Part shown: in pieces, positions 1 to 7,499 of the stretch
Position numbering within the stretch: position 1 is the first letter of the stretch
How the letters are laid out: every line of letters begins with the position of its first letter
Source of the DNA: Harryflintia acetispora
GTDB lineage: Bacteria; Bacillota; Clostridia; Oscillospirales; Ruminococcaceae
Direction of reading: 5' to 3'
Assembly: GCA_004340125.1 (NCBI GenBank)
Contig: SLUK01000002.1
Coordinates: forward strand, 62,001-126,000
Length of the DNA stretch: 64,000 nt
The notes under the pieces: model-generated
Told to the model about the DNA's origin: nothing
Seen by the model: the letters and a program-made list of their open reading frames with translations, nothing else
Database searches by the model: none
Translations under genes and position numbers: made by a program

Positions 1-57
1 TACTACGAAGACAGGAGCAGATCAATAGAAAAACAAAAATTATTGGAGGAATTGCAG

Positions 58-213
58 ATGGACGATATTGAAAAGCTGGCAAAGGAGGAACGCAACGCCT
101 ACTTTAGAAGGTGGCGCGCGGAAAACAAGGACAAGGTGAGAGCGATCAACATGCGCTATTGGGAAAAGAGAGCGGAAGCAAAGTTTGAGAAGAAGGTGAA
201 AGAGAATGGCTGA
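58..213 (+). CDS. Small basic coiled-coil-like protein of the element
   Basis: A 51-residue protein, very rich in Lys, Arg and Glu, probably one long charged helix (AYFRRWRAENKDKV in the middle). The ATG at 58 has a good RBS (GGAGGA, 45-50). The frame is also open to the window edge, so a longer protein entering from the left cannot be excluded. It overlaps the next gene by 8 nt, as is common in compact phage or IME operons. The pattern resembles small unannotated proteins of clostridial elements. Function is unknown. Confidence 0.55.
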   Translation: MDDIEKLAKEERNAYFRRWRAENKDKVRAINMRYWEKRAEAKFEKKVKENG

Positions 214-394
214 CAATCCGAAGATGATGACAATCAAGCAGATTGCTGCGACAGGACTATTACCCGAACACGCTTTGCGACTGTTGTGCAAGCAAGGAAA
301 GCTACCCGCTATCTATGCCGGGAACAAAGCCCTTGTAAACTATGACCTGCTGGTGAAGCAGCTAAACTCTTTAGGAGGCGGCACGAATGAGTAA
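206..394 (+). CDS. Small helix-turn-helix protein, excisionase-like
   Basis: A 62-residue protein. The opening MTIKQIAATGLLPEHALRLL followed by a segment with KLPAIYAGNKALVNYD resembles the winged-helix fold of MerR/excisionase-like DNA-binding proteins of integrative elements, where 'TIKQIA.TG' enters the recognition helix. It overlaps its neighbours on both sides by 8 nt, so translation is probably coupled. A role in excision or in regulating the element is inferred from size, fold pattern and context only. Confidence 0.55.
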   Translation: MADNPKMMTIKQIAATGLLPEHALRLLCKQGKLPAIYAGNKALVNYDLLVKQLNSLGGGTNE

Positions 395-734
395 TTATAT
401 CGTGGAATTTTTGAGAGACAACAAACATATCGGCGCACCAAGCGGGATAAAGGCGGCAGGGATTCTCGCTGCTATGGGACGGAACACATCGGAGGATAGC
501 CAGCGGCGGTTAAAAGCGGAAGTACAACACTTTAGGCGTGATTGGCATGCAGAGGAAGGAATTGATAATTATATTTTATCAAACACAGAGAACGGCTATT
601 ATTTGTCGAGCAATGACAACGAAGCAGTACGCTTTTTCGCCACCCAGAATAGTAGAGCAATACAGTCTTTTACAACGGTAAAGGAATTGCGGCGGTATCT
701 TAAATCTAAGGGGTGTCTACGCAAAGGGGCCTAA
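387..734 (+). CDS. Hypothetical protein of the integrated element
   Basis: A 115-residue soluble protein with no signal peptide or membrane segment. The N-terminal half (residues about 3-55) contains a possible winged-helix segment (GIKAAGILAAMGRNTSEDSQRRL). The rest is mixed helix and strand and ends in a basic tail. It overlaps the upstream gene by 8 nt and sits 4 nt before the Rep-like gene, so it could be an accessory replication or regulatory factor. I do not recognise a named family. Confidence 0.55.
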   Translation: MSNYIVEFLRDNKHIGAPSGIKAAGILAAMGRNTSEDSQRRLKAEVQHFRRDWHAEEGIDNYILSNTENGYYLSSNDNEAVRFFATQNSRAIQSFTTVKELRRYLKSKGCLRKGA

Positions 735-738
735 ACGA

Positions 739-1674
739 ATGAGCGACAGCAATATTGCCTTTACCTTTCGGGTGATCGTGCACACCTGTCAAATGCTGTC
801 CTCTGAAATGCCCTTGCCGATTGAGGCCGTCAACAAAAAGCCCTATATCATTAAACCGAAAGCAAGACAAACCGACAGAGGCTATCTGTACCCGCTAAAC
901 GTCAATAAAGCATTCGGAGTAGAGATAAGCAGCCTTGTAAGGTTCCTAAGCGCTATAGAACGCATACAAGCTAATCTGGGCATTTCCGAATGGCAGTTTG
1001 ATAGGCTGGATATCGCATTTGACACGACATTAAAATATGACGATATCTATAAATACAGCCTTTACATCATTTCATTAGTTTCTGCGATAACGGGCATAAA
1101 AAACGCGATCGACATTCAAGATGTAAACACTAAACGCAAAAGGGCGTTGACGATAAAAAGGGATGGGAGGAACGCCTTTGAGTTGCAGATATATAATAAG
1201 GCCCTCGAAAGCGATAACAAGCACCCGTACAGCCGTTTTGAATTTCGGTATAAGAATATCAACGGCAAAGATGTGTATAGTGTGCTTGAGCAGCTACGCA
1301 GTCTAATAAGCGGCTTGCTGTATGGCATAGAAGTCGTCGAGAGGCAACGTGTCAGCGCCCTTTATGAATTGTGGCAAACTGAAAGCGGTAGCGGCAATAC
1401 GACGCAAACGAAGAATTTAAGCGAATTTGTACGCCGCTATAGCAATGACCTGTTTACAAGGGAGATTGTCAAAGGCTTATACAGCAAGATACATAGCGGG
1501 AAGTTTACAGAGTGGTTAAAGTATTTTAGGCGCAACAACAGAATCTTATTTATAGAAAAAACAGAGATCGAAACGATTGTTGAAACAATGAAAAAGGCCC
1601 TAGATGGATTTATAGAAGCGGGGGAGTATCCCTCCCCTGTTTTACAAGAAAAAGAGATTGCCAAAGCCGGATAA
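739..1674 (+). CDS. Replication initiator-like protein (Rep)
   Basis: A 311-residue protein. The central part has RLDIAFDT (about residue 89), then FELQIYNK and YSRFEFRYKN (about 150-170), the pattern of replication initiation proteins of rolling-circle plasmids and phage-like elements (Rep_trans-like), where a strand pair with R-x-E-x-R shapes the catalytic site. It is shorter at the N-terminus than many Rep proteins. The RBS is weak (AAAGGGG about 10 nt upstream). Its position after small HTH genes suits an IME that replicates when excised. The family call rests on motif resemblance only. Confidence 0.55.
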   Translation: MSDSNIAFTFRVIVHTCQMLSSEMPLPIEAVNKKPYIIKPKARQTDRGYLYPLNVNKAFGVEISSLVRFLSAIERIQANLGISEWQFDRLDIAFDTTLKYDDIYKYSLYIISLVSAITGIKNAIDIQDVNTKRKRALTIKRDGRNAFELQIYNKALESDNKHPYSRFEFRYKNINGKDVYSVLEQLRSLISGLLYGIEVVERQRVSALYELWQTESGSGNTTQTKNLSEFVRRYSNDLFTREIVKGLYSKIHSGKFTEWLKYFRRNNRILFIEKTEIETIVETMKKALDGFIEAGEYPSPVLQEKEIAKAG

Positions 1675-1776
1675 AACGCCTTAAAATCAGGGTTTGTCTG
1701 AACAGAGGCTATATGCAACGGACTAATATGATATGAGAGGTTTACTATTGTGGAGGTATAGAAAAGGAGGCTAAAA

Positions 1777-2157
1777 ATGGCGAATGAGCAGAATTTAAAG
1801 CCGTTGAACAAGCGTACACAAAGAGAGCGCAAAGAGATTGCACAAAAGGGGGCGGTGGCAAGCAATCAGGCTAAGGCTCACAAAAAAGTGCTGAGAGAGG
1901 CGGCAACCATTTTACTGACAATGCCTGCTGATAAAGAGATAATGGCAGGACTAAGGGCCTACAAGCTGTCAGAAGTGGGTTGTACGGTTGCTATGGCACT
2001 TGTGGCCGCACAGATGAAAAGCGCCTTACAGGGGAATACAGCGGCCTTCAACGCCATTCGGGATATTGTAGGAGAGCGGCCAAGGGACAACGAGCCAGCG
2101 GAGCAGGATTGCAATATTGTTTTCAATATAATGCCTGCCAGCGAAAAAGAAACATAG
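1777..2157 (+). CDS. Small phage-type protein, unknown function
   Basis: A 126-residue protein with a very basic N-terminus (LNKRTQRERKEIAQKGAVAS) and a helical middle ending in AFNAIRDIVGERP. This layout, including 'IRD..GE.P' near the end, recurs in small phage and IME proteins sometimes likened to terminase small subunits. The RBS is strong (AAAGGAGG at 1763-1770). It is the last plus-strand gene before a bidirectional terminator. DNA binding through the basic N-terminus is plausible but unproven. Confidence 0.5.
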   Translation: MANEQNLKPLNKRTQRERKEIAQKGAVASNQAKAHKKVLREAATILLTMPADKEIMAGLRAYKLSEVGCTVAMALVAAQMKSALQGNTAAFNAIRDIVGERPRDNEPAEQDCNIVFNIMPASEKET

Positions 2158-2321
2158 AAACAGGGAAGCGACATTTTGGGAGATAACACGCGGTTTTATA
2201 TAACAGCTGAATGCGGAATTGCAAAAGCAGGGCTATATAACAATTGCAGAGAGGTACTGCGAAAGTTTTTTTAGGAAAAATTTTATTGTTGAGACAAATA
2301 TCAGGCTTTCTATAAAAGAGT

Positions 2322-2375
2322 AAAAAAGGACAGCAGATAAACTGATTTTATCGATCAATCTGCCTGCTGTTTTTG
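2322..2375. terminator. Bidirectional terminator between convergent genes
   Basis: The arms ACAGCAG (2330-2336) and CTGCTGT (2364-2370) pair, with TTTTT after the right arm and a T-run on the opposite strand after the left arm. It lies between the plus-strand gene ending at 2157 and the minus-strand gene ending at 2388. The stem is short and the loop long. Confidence 0.55.
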
Positions 2376-2387
2376 TGACAATACAAT

Positions 2388-2921
2388 TTATTGTGCTTTA
2401 AAACAAAACTCGTCCGGAGCCTGTATCTCTATATATTGACCATCTTTCACTGTGATTGTAGTAGTTTCATCAACATCTAATAATTCGACTCCAAAGGATT
2501 CGGCAGGCTCTTCCCATCCTTCCTCGGTAATGTAAGTTTCACCACTGTATATGCATATTTGTCCCATATATTCTCCCACATTTGTAACGGTGTAAACACT
2601 GGCAGGAACATAATAGGCATAAAATGTTTTTTCAAATTCCGTTCCCTTGTTATAGGTAACGAGCTTTCCATACTCTCCGGCTTCTCCTGCAACCAATTCA
2701 AAGGTAAGAATAGGTTCAGAGCTGCTTTGCTCTGTAAGTGCGATCTCTTCATTGTAGTTACTTCCACCTAATTCACTGAATACCAAATAATGATCATCTT
2801 CACCGCTCTCTATACTGATAATTATTATTAGCAGAAGTAGTAAACAGAAACTCACGATTGCAAAGATACTTAAAGTCTTTATTAAGATTTTTTTTTGTGA
2901 TTTTTTTGCTATTTTTTTCAT
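2388..2921 (-). CDS. Membrane-anchored extracytoplasmic protein, unknown
   Basis: A 177-residue protein. A basic N-terminus (MKKIAKKSQKK) precedes a strongly hydrophobic segment at about residues 15-38, and the rest is acidic and polar. It looks like a signal anchor followed by an extracellular domain; no lipobox Cys is seen. The RBS AAGGA lies 5 nt before the ATG. It is convergent with the phage-type genes and divergent from the XRE regulator, so it may be a cargo or surface-exclusion gene. No family recognised. Confidence 0.6.
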   Translation of the reverse strand: MKKIAKKSQKKILIKTLSIFAIVSFCLLLLLIIIISIESGEDDHYLVFSELGGSNYNEEIALTEQSSSEPILTFELVAGEAGEYGKLVTYNKGTEFEKTFYAYYVPASVYTVTNVGEYMGQICIYSGETYITEEGWEEPAESFGVELLDVDETTTITVKDGQYIEIQAPDEFCFKAQ

Positions 2922-2942
2922 AATATCCTTTTCAAAACAAAC

Positions 2943-3025
2943 TATAGTAATTATATTTATAAAATACTATATCACTTTGAATAGATAAATGCAACTGCTT
3001 TATAATAATTATAGGTGATTATTAC
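2943..3025. promoter_or_regulatory. Divergent promoter region with two inverted repeats
   Basis: For the XRE gene I read TTGAAT (2977-2982), an 18-nt spacer and TATAAT (3001-3006). Two inverted repeats are present: TATAGTA (2943-2949) with TACTATA (2965-2971), and TAATAAT (3003-3009) with ATTATTA (3018-3024). These are reasonable operators for the adjacent XRE protein and could control the divergent membrane protein as well. In AT-rich DNA short palindromes arise by chance, so the operator role is inference. Confidence 0.5.
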
Positions 3026-3358
3026 ATGGAAAACTATAGTATAGGAAATCGCATAAGGTACTTAAGGGCAGAACGCAACCTGTCTCAAGAGCAGCTGGCC
3101 TTAAGAGCCGAGATAACCACGGCCTATTTGGGACAGATTGAAAGAGATGAAAAGAACCCGACGATAAAATTAATAGAAAAAATTTCTGGGGCTTTCGGCT
3201 TAACCTTGTCCGAGCTATTTTGCGACCAAGCAATTGAAACAACTGCCACAGATGAAATTGTGAACAACATTCTCTTTGAACTTAATGGTCTGTCTACAGA
3301 AGAAAAACAGGAGATGTTAAAAATTGTAAAGCACATTTTAAAGCTTAAATCCATTTGA
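3026..3358 (+). CDS. XRE-family transcriptional regulator
   Basis: A 110-residue protein. Residues about 6-62 form a classic Cro/cI helix-turn-helix (IGNRIRYLRAERNLSQEQLA, then AYLGQIERDEKNPTI). The C-terminal 40 residues are helical and may dimerise. RBS AGGTG lies about 9 nt upstream. It lies next to the element's distal att site and is divergent from a membrane protein gene. Such proteins usually repress element genes; autoregulation through the adjacent palindromes is likely but not shown. Confidence 0.85.
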   Translation: MENYSIGNRIRYLRAERNLSQEQLALRAEITTAYLGQIERDEKNPTIKLIEKISGAFGLTLSELFCDQAIETTATDEIVNNILFELNGLSTEEKQEMLKIVKHILKLKSI

Positions 3359-3607
3359 CTTTTGTTTTCTAGAAAAGTATCTGTCGAGCTTCATAAAAAC
3401 CGTGCTTTTCCTCGGAAAAGTATAAAAAGCATTTTGAAGGCGGTTGAGGAGGGACCCCAATCGTCTTTAAAATTCAATAAAAATTCAACAAAATTATAAA
3501 AAGGTGTTAAAAAATGCGGAAAGAAATAAAAAGCAACTCTCTCTCATCCCGCATGAAAAGAGACTTTCCTCCACTTTATAAAAAATTGTGAAATGCTTTA
3601 ATTTGAA
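3359..3607. other. AT-rich non-coding end of the element
   Basis: No convincing gene. There are A/T runs and a near-repeat AATTCAATAAA / AATTCAACAAA around 3470-3495, just inside the att fragment. Short repeats beside att can be arm-type integrase sites; that is a guess. Confidence 0.35.
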
Positions 3608-3652
<45 letters not shown>

Positions 3653-3654
3653 TG

Positions 3655-3697
3655 AAAGCTTGCTAGATTATTAATCTAGCAAGCTTTCTTTATTTAA
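3655..3697 (+). terminator. Intrinsic terminator, originally of the tRNA-fMet transcript
   Basis: A near-perfect 17-bp inverted repeat with a one-base centre (GAAAGCTTGCTAGATTA against its complement), followed by TTTATTT. It begins 2-3 nt after the tRNA CCA, so it is probably the chromosomal terminator of the interrupted tRNA gene. Confidence 0.8.
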
Positions 3698-3955
3698 GCA
3701 GTCTTGTGACGCCAGAGTAGGAAGCAAAATTTTAGTAGCTAGGGATACTTCTTAAATTTAACTTCAAATAATTGAAAAATACAGCCCTAAAATATATTAG
3801 CTATCAGTAAGCCCAACAAACTGGATAGTTTTAACTTCCTAATATTGTGCCTAACAATAGACCGAAAAGATCAGGCATAAATCTATTAATATGACAATGC
3901 CCTTCTAATTTTATGACTTTTCCTCTATAATAATAATTTTGTGTCATTTAAGACA
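3698..3955. other. AT-rich intergenic stretch, nothing recognised
   Basis: The 366-nt gap between the tRNA fragment and the next gene (3653-4018) holds the terminator at its left end and a promoter/operator at its right end. I see no open frame with an RBS and no RNA fold in the middle. Its composition is like the element, not like the GC-rich chromosome. Confidence 0.4.
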
Positions 3956-3985
3956 TTGGCACTATGTATATTGTATGATATAGTG
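3956..3985 (+). promoter_or_regulatory. Promoter with embedded operator-like palindrome
   Basis: TTGGCA (3956-3961), a 17-nt spacer and TATAGT (3979-3984). CACTAT (3960-3965) and ATAGTG (3980-3985) form an inverted repeat spanning the -35 to -10 region, where an XRE repressor would block polymerase. Autoregulation by the gene at 4019 is inferred. Confidence 0.55.
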
Positions 3986-4018
3986 TTTTAAAAGAAAGCA
4001 GAGGAAAGGAAGATATAA

Positions 4019-4258
4019 ATGGATATTAGTACGACTGGTAAAGACATGGGACTGGAAATTGCACGTCTAAGGCAAAGAAAAGAAATGTCACAAGATAAAT
4101 TAGCAGAGAAGTCAGGCGTTAGTAAAAGTCAGATACATCGTATTGAATGTGGACGGGTAAAGAACATAGGTATTTCAACTCTTAGCAAGTTAGCAACTGC
4201 ATTAGAAGTACTTCCCGAAGATATCATGAAAGATGGAGGCGGAGAAGGATGTCATTAA
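4019..4258 (+). CDS. XRE-family transcriptional regulator (small)
   Basis: A 79-residue protein that is almost only a Cro/cI helix-turn-helix (residues about 10-66: LEIARLRQRKEMSQDKLAEK, then SKSQIHRIECG). RBS AGGAAAGGAAG lies upstream. Its end overlaps the next gene by 10 nt, so the two are probably co-translated. The DNA is AT-rich and outside the first element's att site, suggesting a separate acquired piece. The partner makes a repressor/antirepressor or toxin-antitoxin-like module conceivable, with no direct support. Confidence 0.8.
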   Translation: MDISTTGKDMGLEIARLRQRKEMSQDKLAEKSGVSKSQIHRIECGRVKNIGISTLSKLATALEVLPEDIMKDGGGEGCH

Positions 4259-4737
4259 GAGCAAGTGTGATAAAAACAATACAAGAACTGTTTGATTCTC
4301 AAGGGATACTTACGGTTGCAGAAGTAAGAGAAAGACTAAAAGAATCTGGTATTAATATATCTCCTAATAGTACGATAATCCGTTCTACTATATATCAATT
4401 AAAGGAAAAGGACTCGAGAATTCGTCGAGAAGGTAGAGGTACATATCGACTGGTTTCAGAAAATGGAGAATTTGTAAATGAAAAGTTGGATAAAAAGGCT
4501 ATAGCAACTCAGAATATCGTTTCTGATGCTACAGGAGAGATTACATCTGTAGAGAATGACAATGTGATTTCTTATTTGAACAGGACAGAAAAAGAGGTTA
4601 TTACTATCTTATCCCAAATAGAAAAGTTTAAATGGCTGCAATGTACTGAAGCAGAAGTAATATTAATGAGAAAACGATGTGCGAGAGTCCAAGAACTGTA
4701 TGAAACAATTGGATTAAAGCTTCAAAAATTGCATTAA
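4249..4737 (+). CDS. Winged-helix-like protein paired with an XRE regulator
   Basis: A 162-residue protein. The N-terminal 65 residues (VIKTIQELFDSQGILTVAEV, then STIIRSTIYQLKEKDSRIRR and GRGTYRL) read as a winged helix: three helices followed by a basic wing. The C-terminal half is helical (EKEVITILSQIEKFKWL and on) and may oligomerise. It starts inside the XRE gene. It is AT-rich like that gene. No named family recognised; a DNA-binding partner of the XRE protein is my best guess. Confidence 0.6.
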   Translation: MSLRASVIKTIQELFDSQGILTVAEVRERLKESGINISPNSTIIRSTIYQLKEKDSRIRREGRGTYRLVSENGEFVNEKLDKKAIATQNIVSDATGEITSVENDNVISYLNRTEKEVITILSQIEKFKWLQCTEAEVILMRKRCARVQELYETIGLKLQKLH

Positions 4738-4911
4738 TTAAATTACTATAGATGTGGTTTTCTTAAAAACCATCCCGTGCGCGCTATTGTTATCAACTTG
4801 CTTTTATGGTAAAGTTAGAGCAATATCAATAATATATCGACGGGCTTGTTAGCGCCATAATCGAGGGGTCGGCCAGCTAACGGTTGTGCGGGATTTGAGG
4901 GATGTTAAAGG
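4738..4911. other. Junction from AT-rich to GC-rich sequence
   Basis: No gene seen. A small hairpin TGGTTTT-CTTA-AAAACCA lies near 4751-4768, without a good T-run. Composition changes to that of the GC-rich chromosome at about 4850. I found no second copy of the tRNA-fMet att core here. Confidence 0.35.
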
Positions 4912-7494
4912 ATGCCACAGAAGCTGATTCTGGTTGTGGAAGACAACCAAATAAACCGCACAGTGCTCAGCGGAATCCTGTTTGCGGAATACAGGATCCT
5001 GGAGGCGGAAAACGGGCAGGAGGCCCTGTCCCTGCTTAAAGAGCATAAGGACGAAATCTCCCTGATCCTACTGGATATCATTATGCCGGTGATGGATGGC
5101 TATACCTTCCTCTCAATTATCAAGGCGGACCCCGCCTATTCCGGCATTCCGGTCATCGTCACGACCCAGAGCGGCAGCGAATCCGACGAGGTCACGGCGC
5201 TCTCCTACGGCGCCAACGATTTTGTGGCCAAGCCCTATAAGCCGCAGATCATCCTGCACCGGGTCGCCAGCCTGATCAACCTGCGGGAGACCGCCGCCAT
5301 GATCAACCAGTTCCAATACGACCGGCTGACAGGGCTCTACAGCAAGGAGTTTTTTTACCAGCGCGTGAAGGAGACCCTGCAGCAAAGCCCCGAGCGGGAA
5401 TTTGACATCGTCTGCTCGGACATTGAAAACTTCAAGCTGGTCAACGACATCTTCGGCGTGCCGGCGGGGGACCGTCTGCTCTGCGGCGTGGCCGACCTGT
5501 ACACGAAGTTTGTAAGCGGCAAGGGGATTTGCGGGCGCTTCGGCGCCGACCACTTCGCCTGCCTGCTGGAGCGCCACTGGGAATATAACGACAAACTGTT
5601 CGTCGAGGCAAACGCGCTGATCAACGCGCTGCCCAATGCGAAGAACGTCGTGGTCAAATGGGGGATATACAACATCGTCGACAGAACGGTCCCGGTCGAG
5701 CAGATGTGCGATCGTGCGCTTTTGGCGGCGCGCAGCATAAAGGGCCAGTACGGCAAATACTTCGCCACCTACGACGACGAGCTGCGCGGCAAGCTGCTGC
5801 GCGAGCAGACGATCACCGAGGGAATGGAGGCCGCGCTGGCCCAGGAGCAGTTTGTCGTCTACCTGCAGCCGAAATACAGCATAAAGGACGGCGGCCTCGC
5901 CGGCGCCGAGGCGCTGGTGCGCTGGAACCATCCGCAGTGGGGGTTCCAGCATCCGGGGGAGTTCATCCCGCTGTTTGAGCGCAACGGCTTCATCACCAGG
6001 CTGGACCAATACGTCTGGGAAAAGGTCTGCGCCATGCTGCGGGAGTGGGAGGAAAAGGGCTATGAGCCGCTTCCGGTTTCCGTCAACGTTTCCAGGGCCG
6101 ACGTCTACCAGGCGGACCTGCCCGACATCCTGATCCATTTGATCCAGAAATATAAGCTCCCGCCCTCCCGGCTCCATCTGGAAATCACCGAGAGCGCCTA
6201 CACCGAAAACCCGGGCCAGATCATCGCCACGGTCAACCGCCTGCGCGAATTGGGCTTCGTCATCGAGATGGACGATTTCGGCAGCGGGTACTCCTCCCTC
6301 AATATGCTCAATAAGATGCCGCTGGACATCCTCAAGCTGGATATGAACTTTATCCAGAGCGAGACCGCCAAGCCCGCCGACCAGGGGATCCTGCGCTTCA
6401 TCATGGACCTTGCGCGCTGGATGAACCTGAGCGTCGTGGCCGAGGGGGTGGAGACCAAGACGCAGCTCGAGCGGCTGCGCGAAATAGGCGGCGACTACGT
6501 CCAGGGCTACTACTTCGCAAGGCCGATGCCAAAGGCCGAGTTTGAGGTCCTGCTTCTGGAGGCGGCCAAGGCTTCCAAAGAGAAGGCGCCCCACCGCGCA
6601 AAGCTTAGGGCCCAGCAAAGGCCGCTCCTGCTGGTCGCCGACGAGGAAGAAAGCTACCGCGTCCAGGCGCAGCAGACCTTCGGCAGCCGCTACCAGGTGG
6701 TGGGCGCGCCCGACGGCGCGTCGGCGCTCGCCGCCCTCGACGGCAACGAGCACAGAGTCGCTGCGGTGGTGCTCAGCCTGACCCTGCCGGACTGCGCCGG
6801 CTTCAACGTGCTGGACCAGCTTGTGGGGATGCGGGACATCTGGAACATCCCGGTGATCGCGACCTCGCCGCCCAGCGAGCAGCTGGAGGAGCGCGCGCTG
6901 GAGCTTGGGGCCGACGATTTCGTCTGCAAGCCCTATTCGCAGAAGAGCCTTTGGCGGCGCGTCATGCGCACTGTCGGGATACGTTCCTCGGCGCAGCGGG
7001 AGCGCGCGCTCGAAAAGGAGGCCTACCGGGACTATTTGACCGGGCTGCTCAACCGCCGCGGGCTGAGCGCGGCGTGCGATCCCATCCGGGAGGAGGACCT
7101 GCCGGTGGCGGTCTACCTGTTCGATCTGGACAATCTCAAGCAGATCAACGACACCCTGGGGCATCTCGAGGGGGACGGCCTGATCCAAAGGTTCGGCGCG
7201 CTGCTGAGCCGCCATACCCGCAAGAGCGACCTGCTGGCCCGCTACGGCGGGGACGAATTCATCGTCATTATGCAGCGTATGGGGGACGAGCAGGCCGCTC
7301 TCGCCAAGGGAGAGGAAATCTGCCGGGTATTTCGGGAGAGCTGCCGCACGGACCGGGTGCCCGCGGCGTGCTCCGCGGGAATCGCCGTCTGCCACGCACA
7401 GGAGCCGCTGGCCGATGTCATCGCCAGGGCGGACGAGGCCCTCTACCGCGCCAAGAGCGATAACAAAGGCGGCTGCTGCCTGTGGAAAGGATAG
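4912..7494 (+). CDS. REC-GGDEF-EAL-REC-GGDEF c-di-GMP turnover protein
   Basis: An 860-residue cytoplasmic protein. The first receiver (about 4-120) has phospho-acceptor D55. A first cyclase domain (about 135-290) has GADHF at 211-215 in place of GGDEF, so it is likely inactive. The EAL phosphodiesterase domain (about 300-540) keeps EAL (E333), SVNVSR, EITES, MDDFGSG, KLD and VAEGVET, so it should hydrolyse c-di-GMP. The second receiver (about 568-690) has Ser622 where Asp is expected. The last GGDEF (779-783) is intact with an RKSD inhibitory site before it. It could both make and break c-di-GMP. First gene of a signalling operon; RBS GAGGG about 10 nt upstream. Confidence 0.88.
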   Translation: MPQKLILVVEDNQINRTVLSGILFAEYRILEAENGQEALSLLKEHKDEISLILLDIIMPVMDGYTFLSIIKADPAYSGIPVIVTTQSGSESDEVTALSYGANDFVAKPYKPQIILHRVASLINLRETAAMINQFQYDRLTGLYSKEFFYQRVKETLQQSPEREFDIVCSDIENFKLVNDIFGVPAGDRLLCGVADLYTKFVSGKGICGRFGADHFACLLERHWEYNDKLFVEANALINALPNAKNVVVKWGIYNIVDRTVPVEQMCDRALLAARSIKGQYGKYFATYDDELRGKLLREQTITEGMEAALAQEQFVVYLQPKYSIKDGGLAGAEALVRWNHPQWGFQHPGEFIPLFERNGFITRLDQYVWEKVCAMLREWEEKGYEPLPVSVNVSRADVYQADLPDILIHLIQKYKLPPSRLHLEITESAYTENPGQIIATVNRLRELGFVIEMDDFGSGYSSLNMLNKMPLDILKLDMNFIQSETAKPADQGILRFIMDLARWMNLSVVAEGVETKTQLERLREIGGDYVQGYYFARPMPKAEFEVLLLEAAKASKEKAPHRAKLRAQQRPLLLVADEEESYRVQAQQTFGSRYQVVGAPDGASALAALDGNEHRVAAVVLSLTLPDCAGFNVLDQLVGMRDIWNIPVIATSPPSEQLEERALELGADDFVCKPYSQKSLWRRVMRTVGIRSSAQRERALEKEAYRDYLTGLLNRRGLSAACDPIREEDLPVAVYLFDLDNLKQINDTLGHLEGDGLIQRFGALLSRHTRKSDLLARYGGDEFIVIMQRMGDEQAALAKGEEICRVFRESCRTDRVPAACSAGIAVCHAQEPLADVIARADEALYRAKSDNKGGCCLWKG

Positions 7495-7499
7495 GACGG

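Noticed and set aside
4751..4768. Terminator after the winged-helix gene
   Set aside because: The 7-bp hairpin lacks a T-run on the plus strand, so it is too weak to call.
5113..7395. Long minus-strand open frame (760 codons) opposite the REC-GGDEF-EAL gene
   Set aside because: It is an antisense shadow of a GC-rich gene: no RBS, no family motifs, and the plus-strand frame has clear domains throughout.
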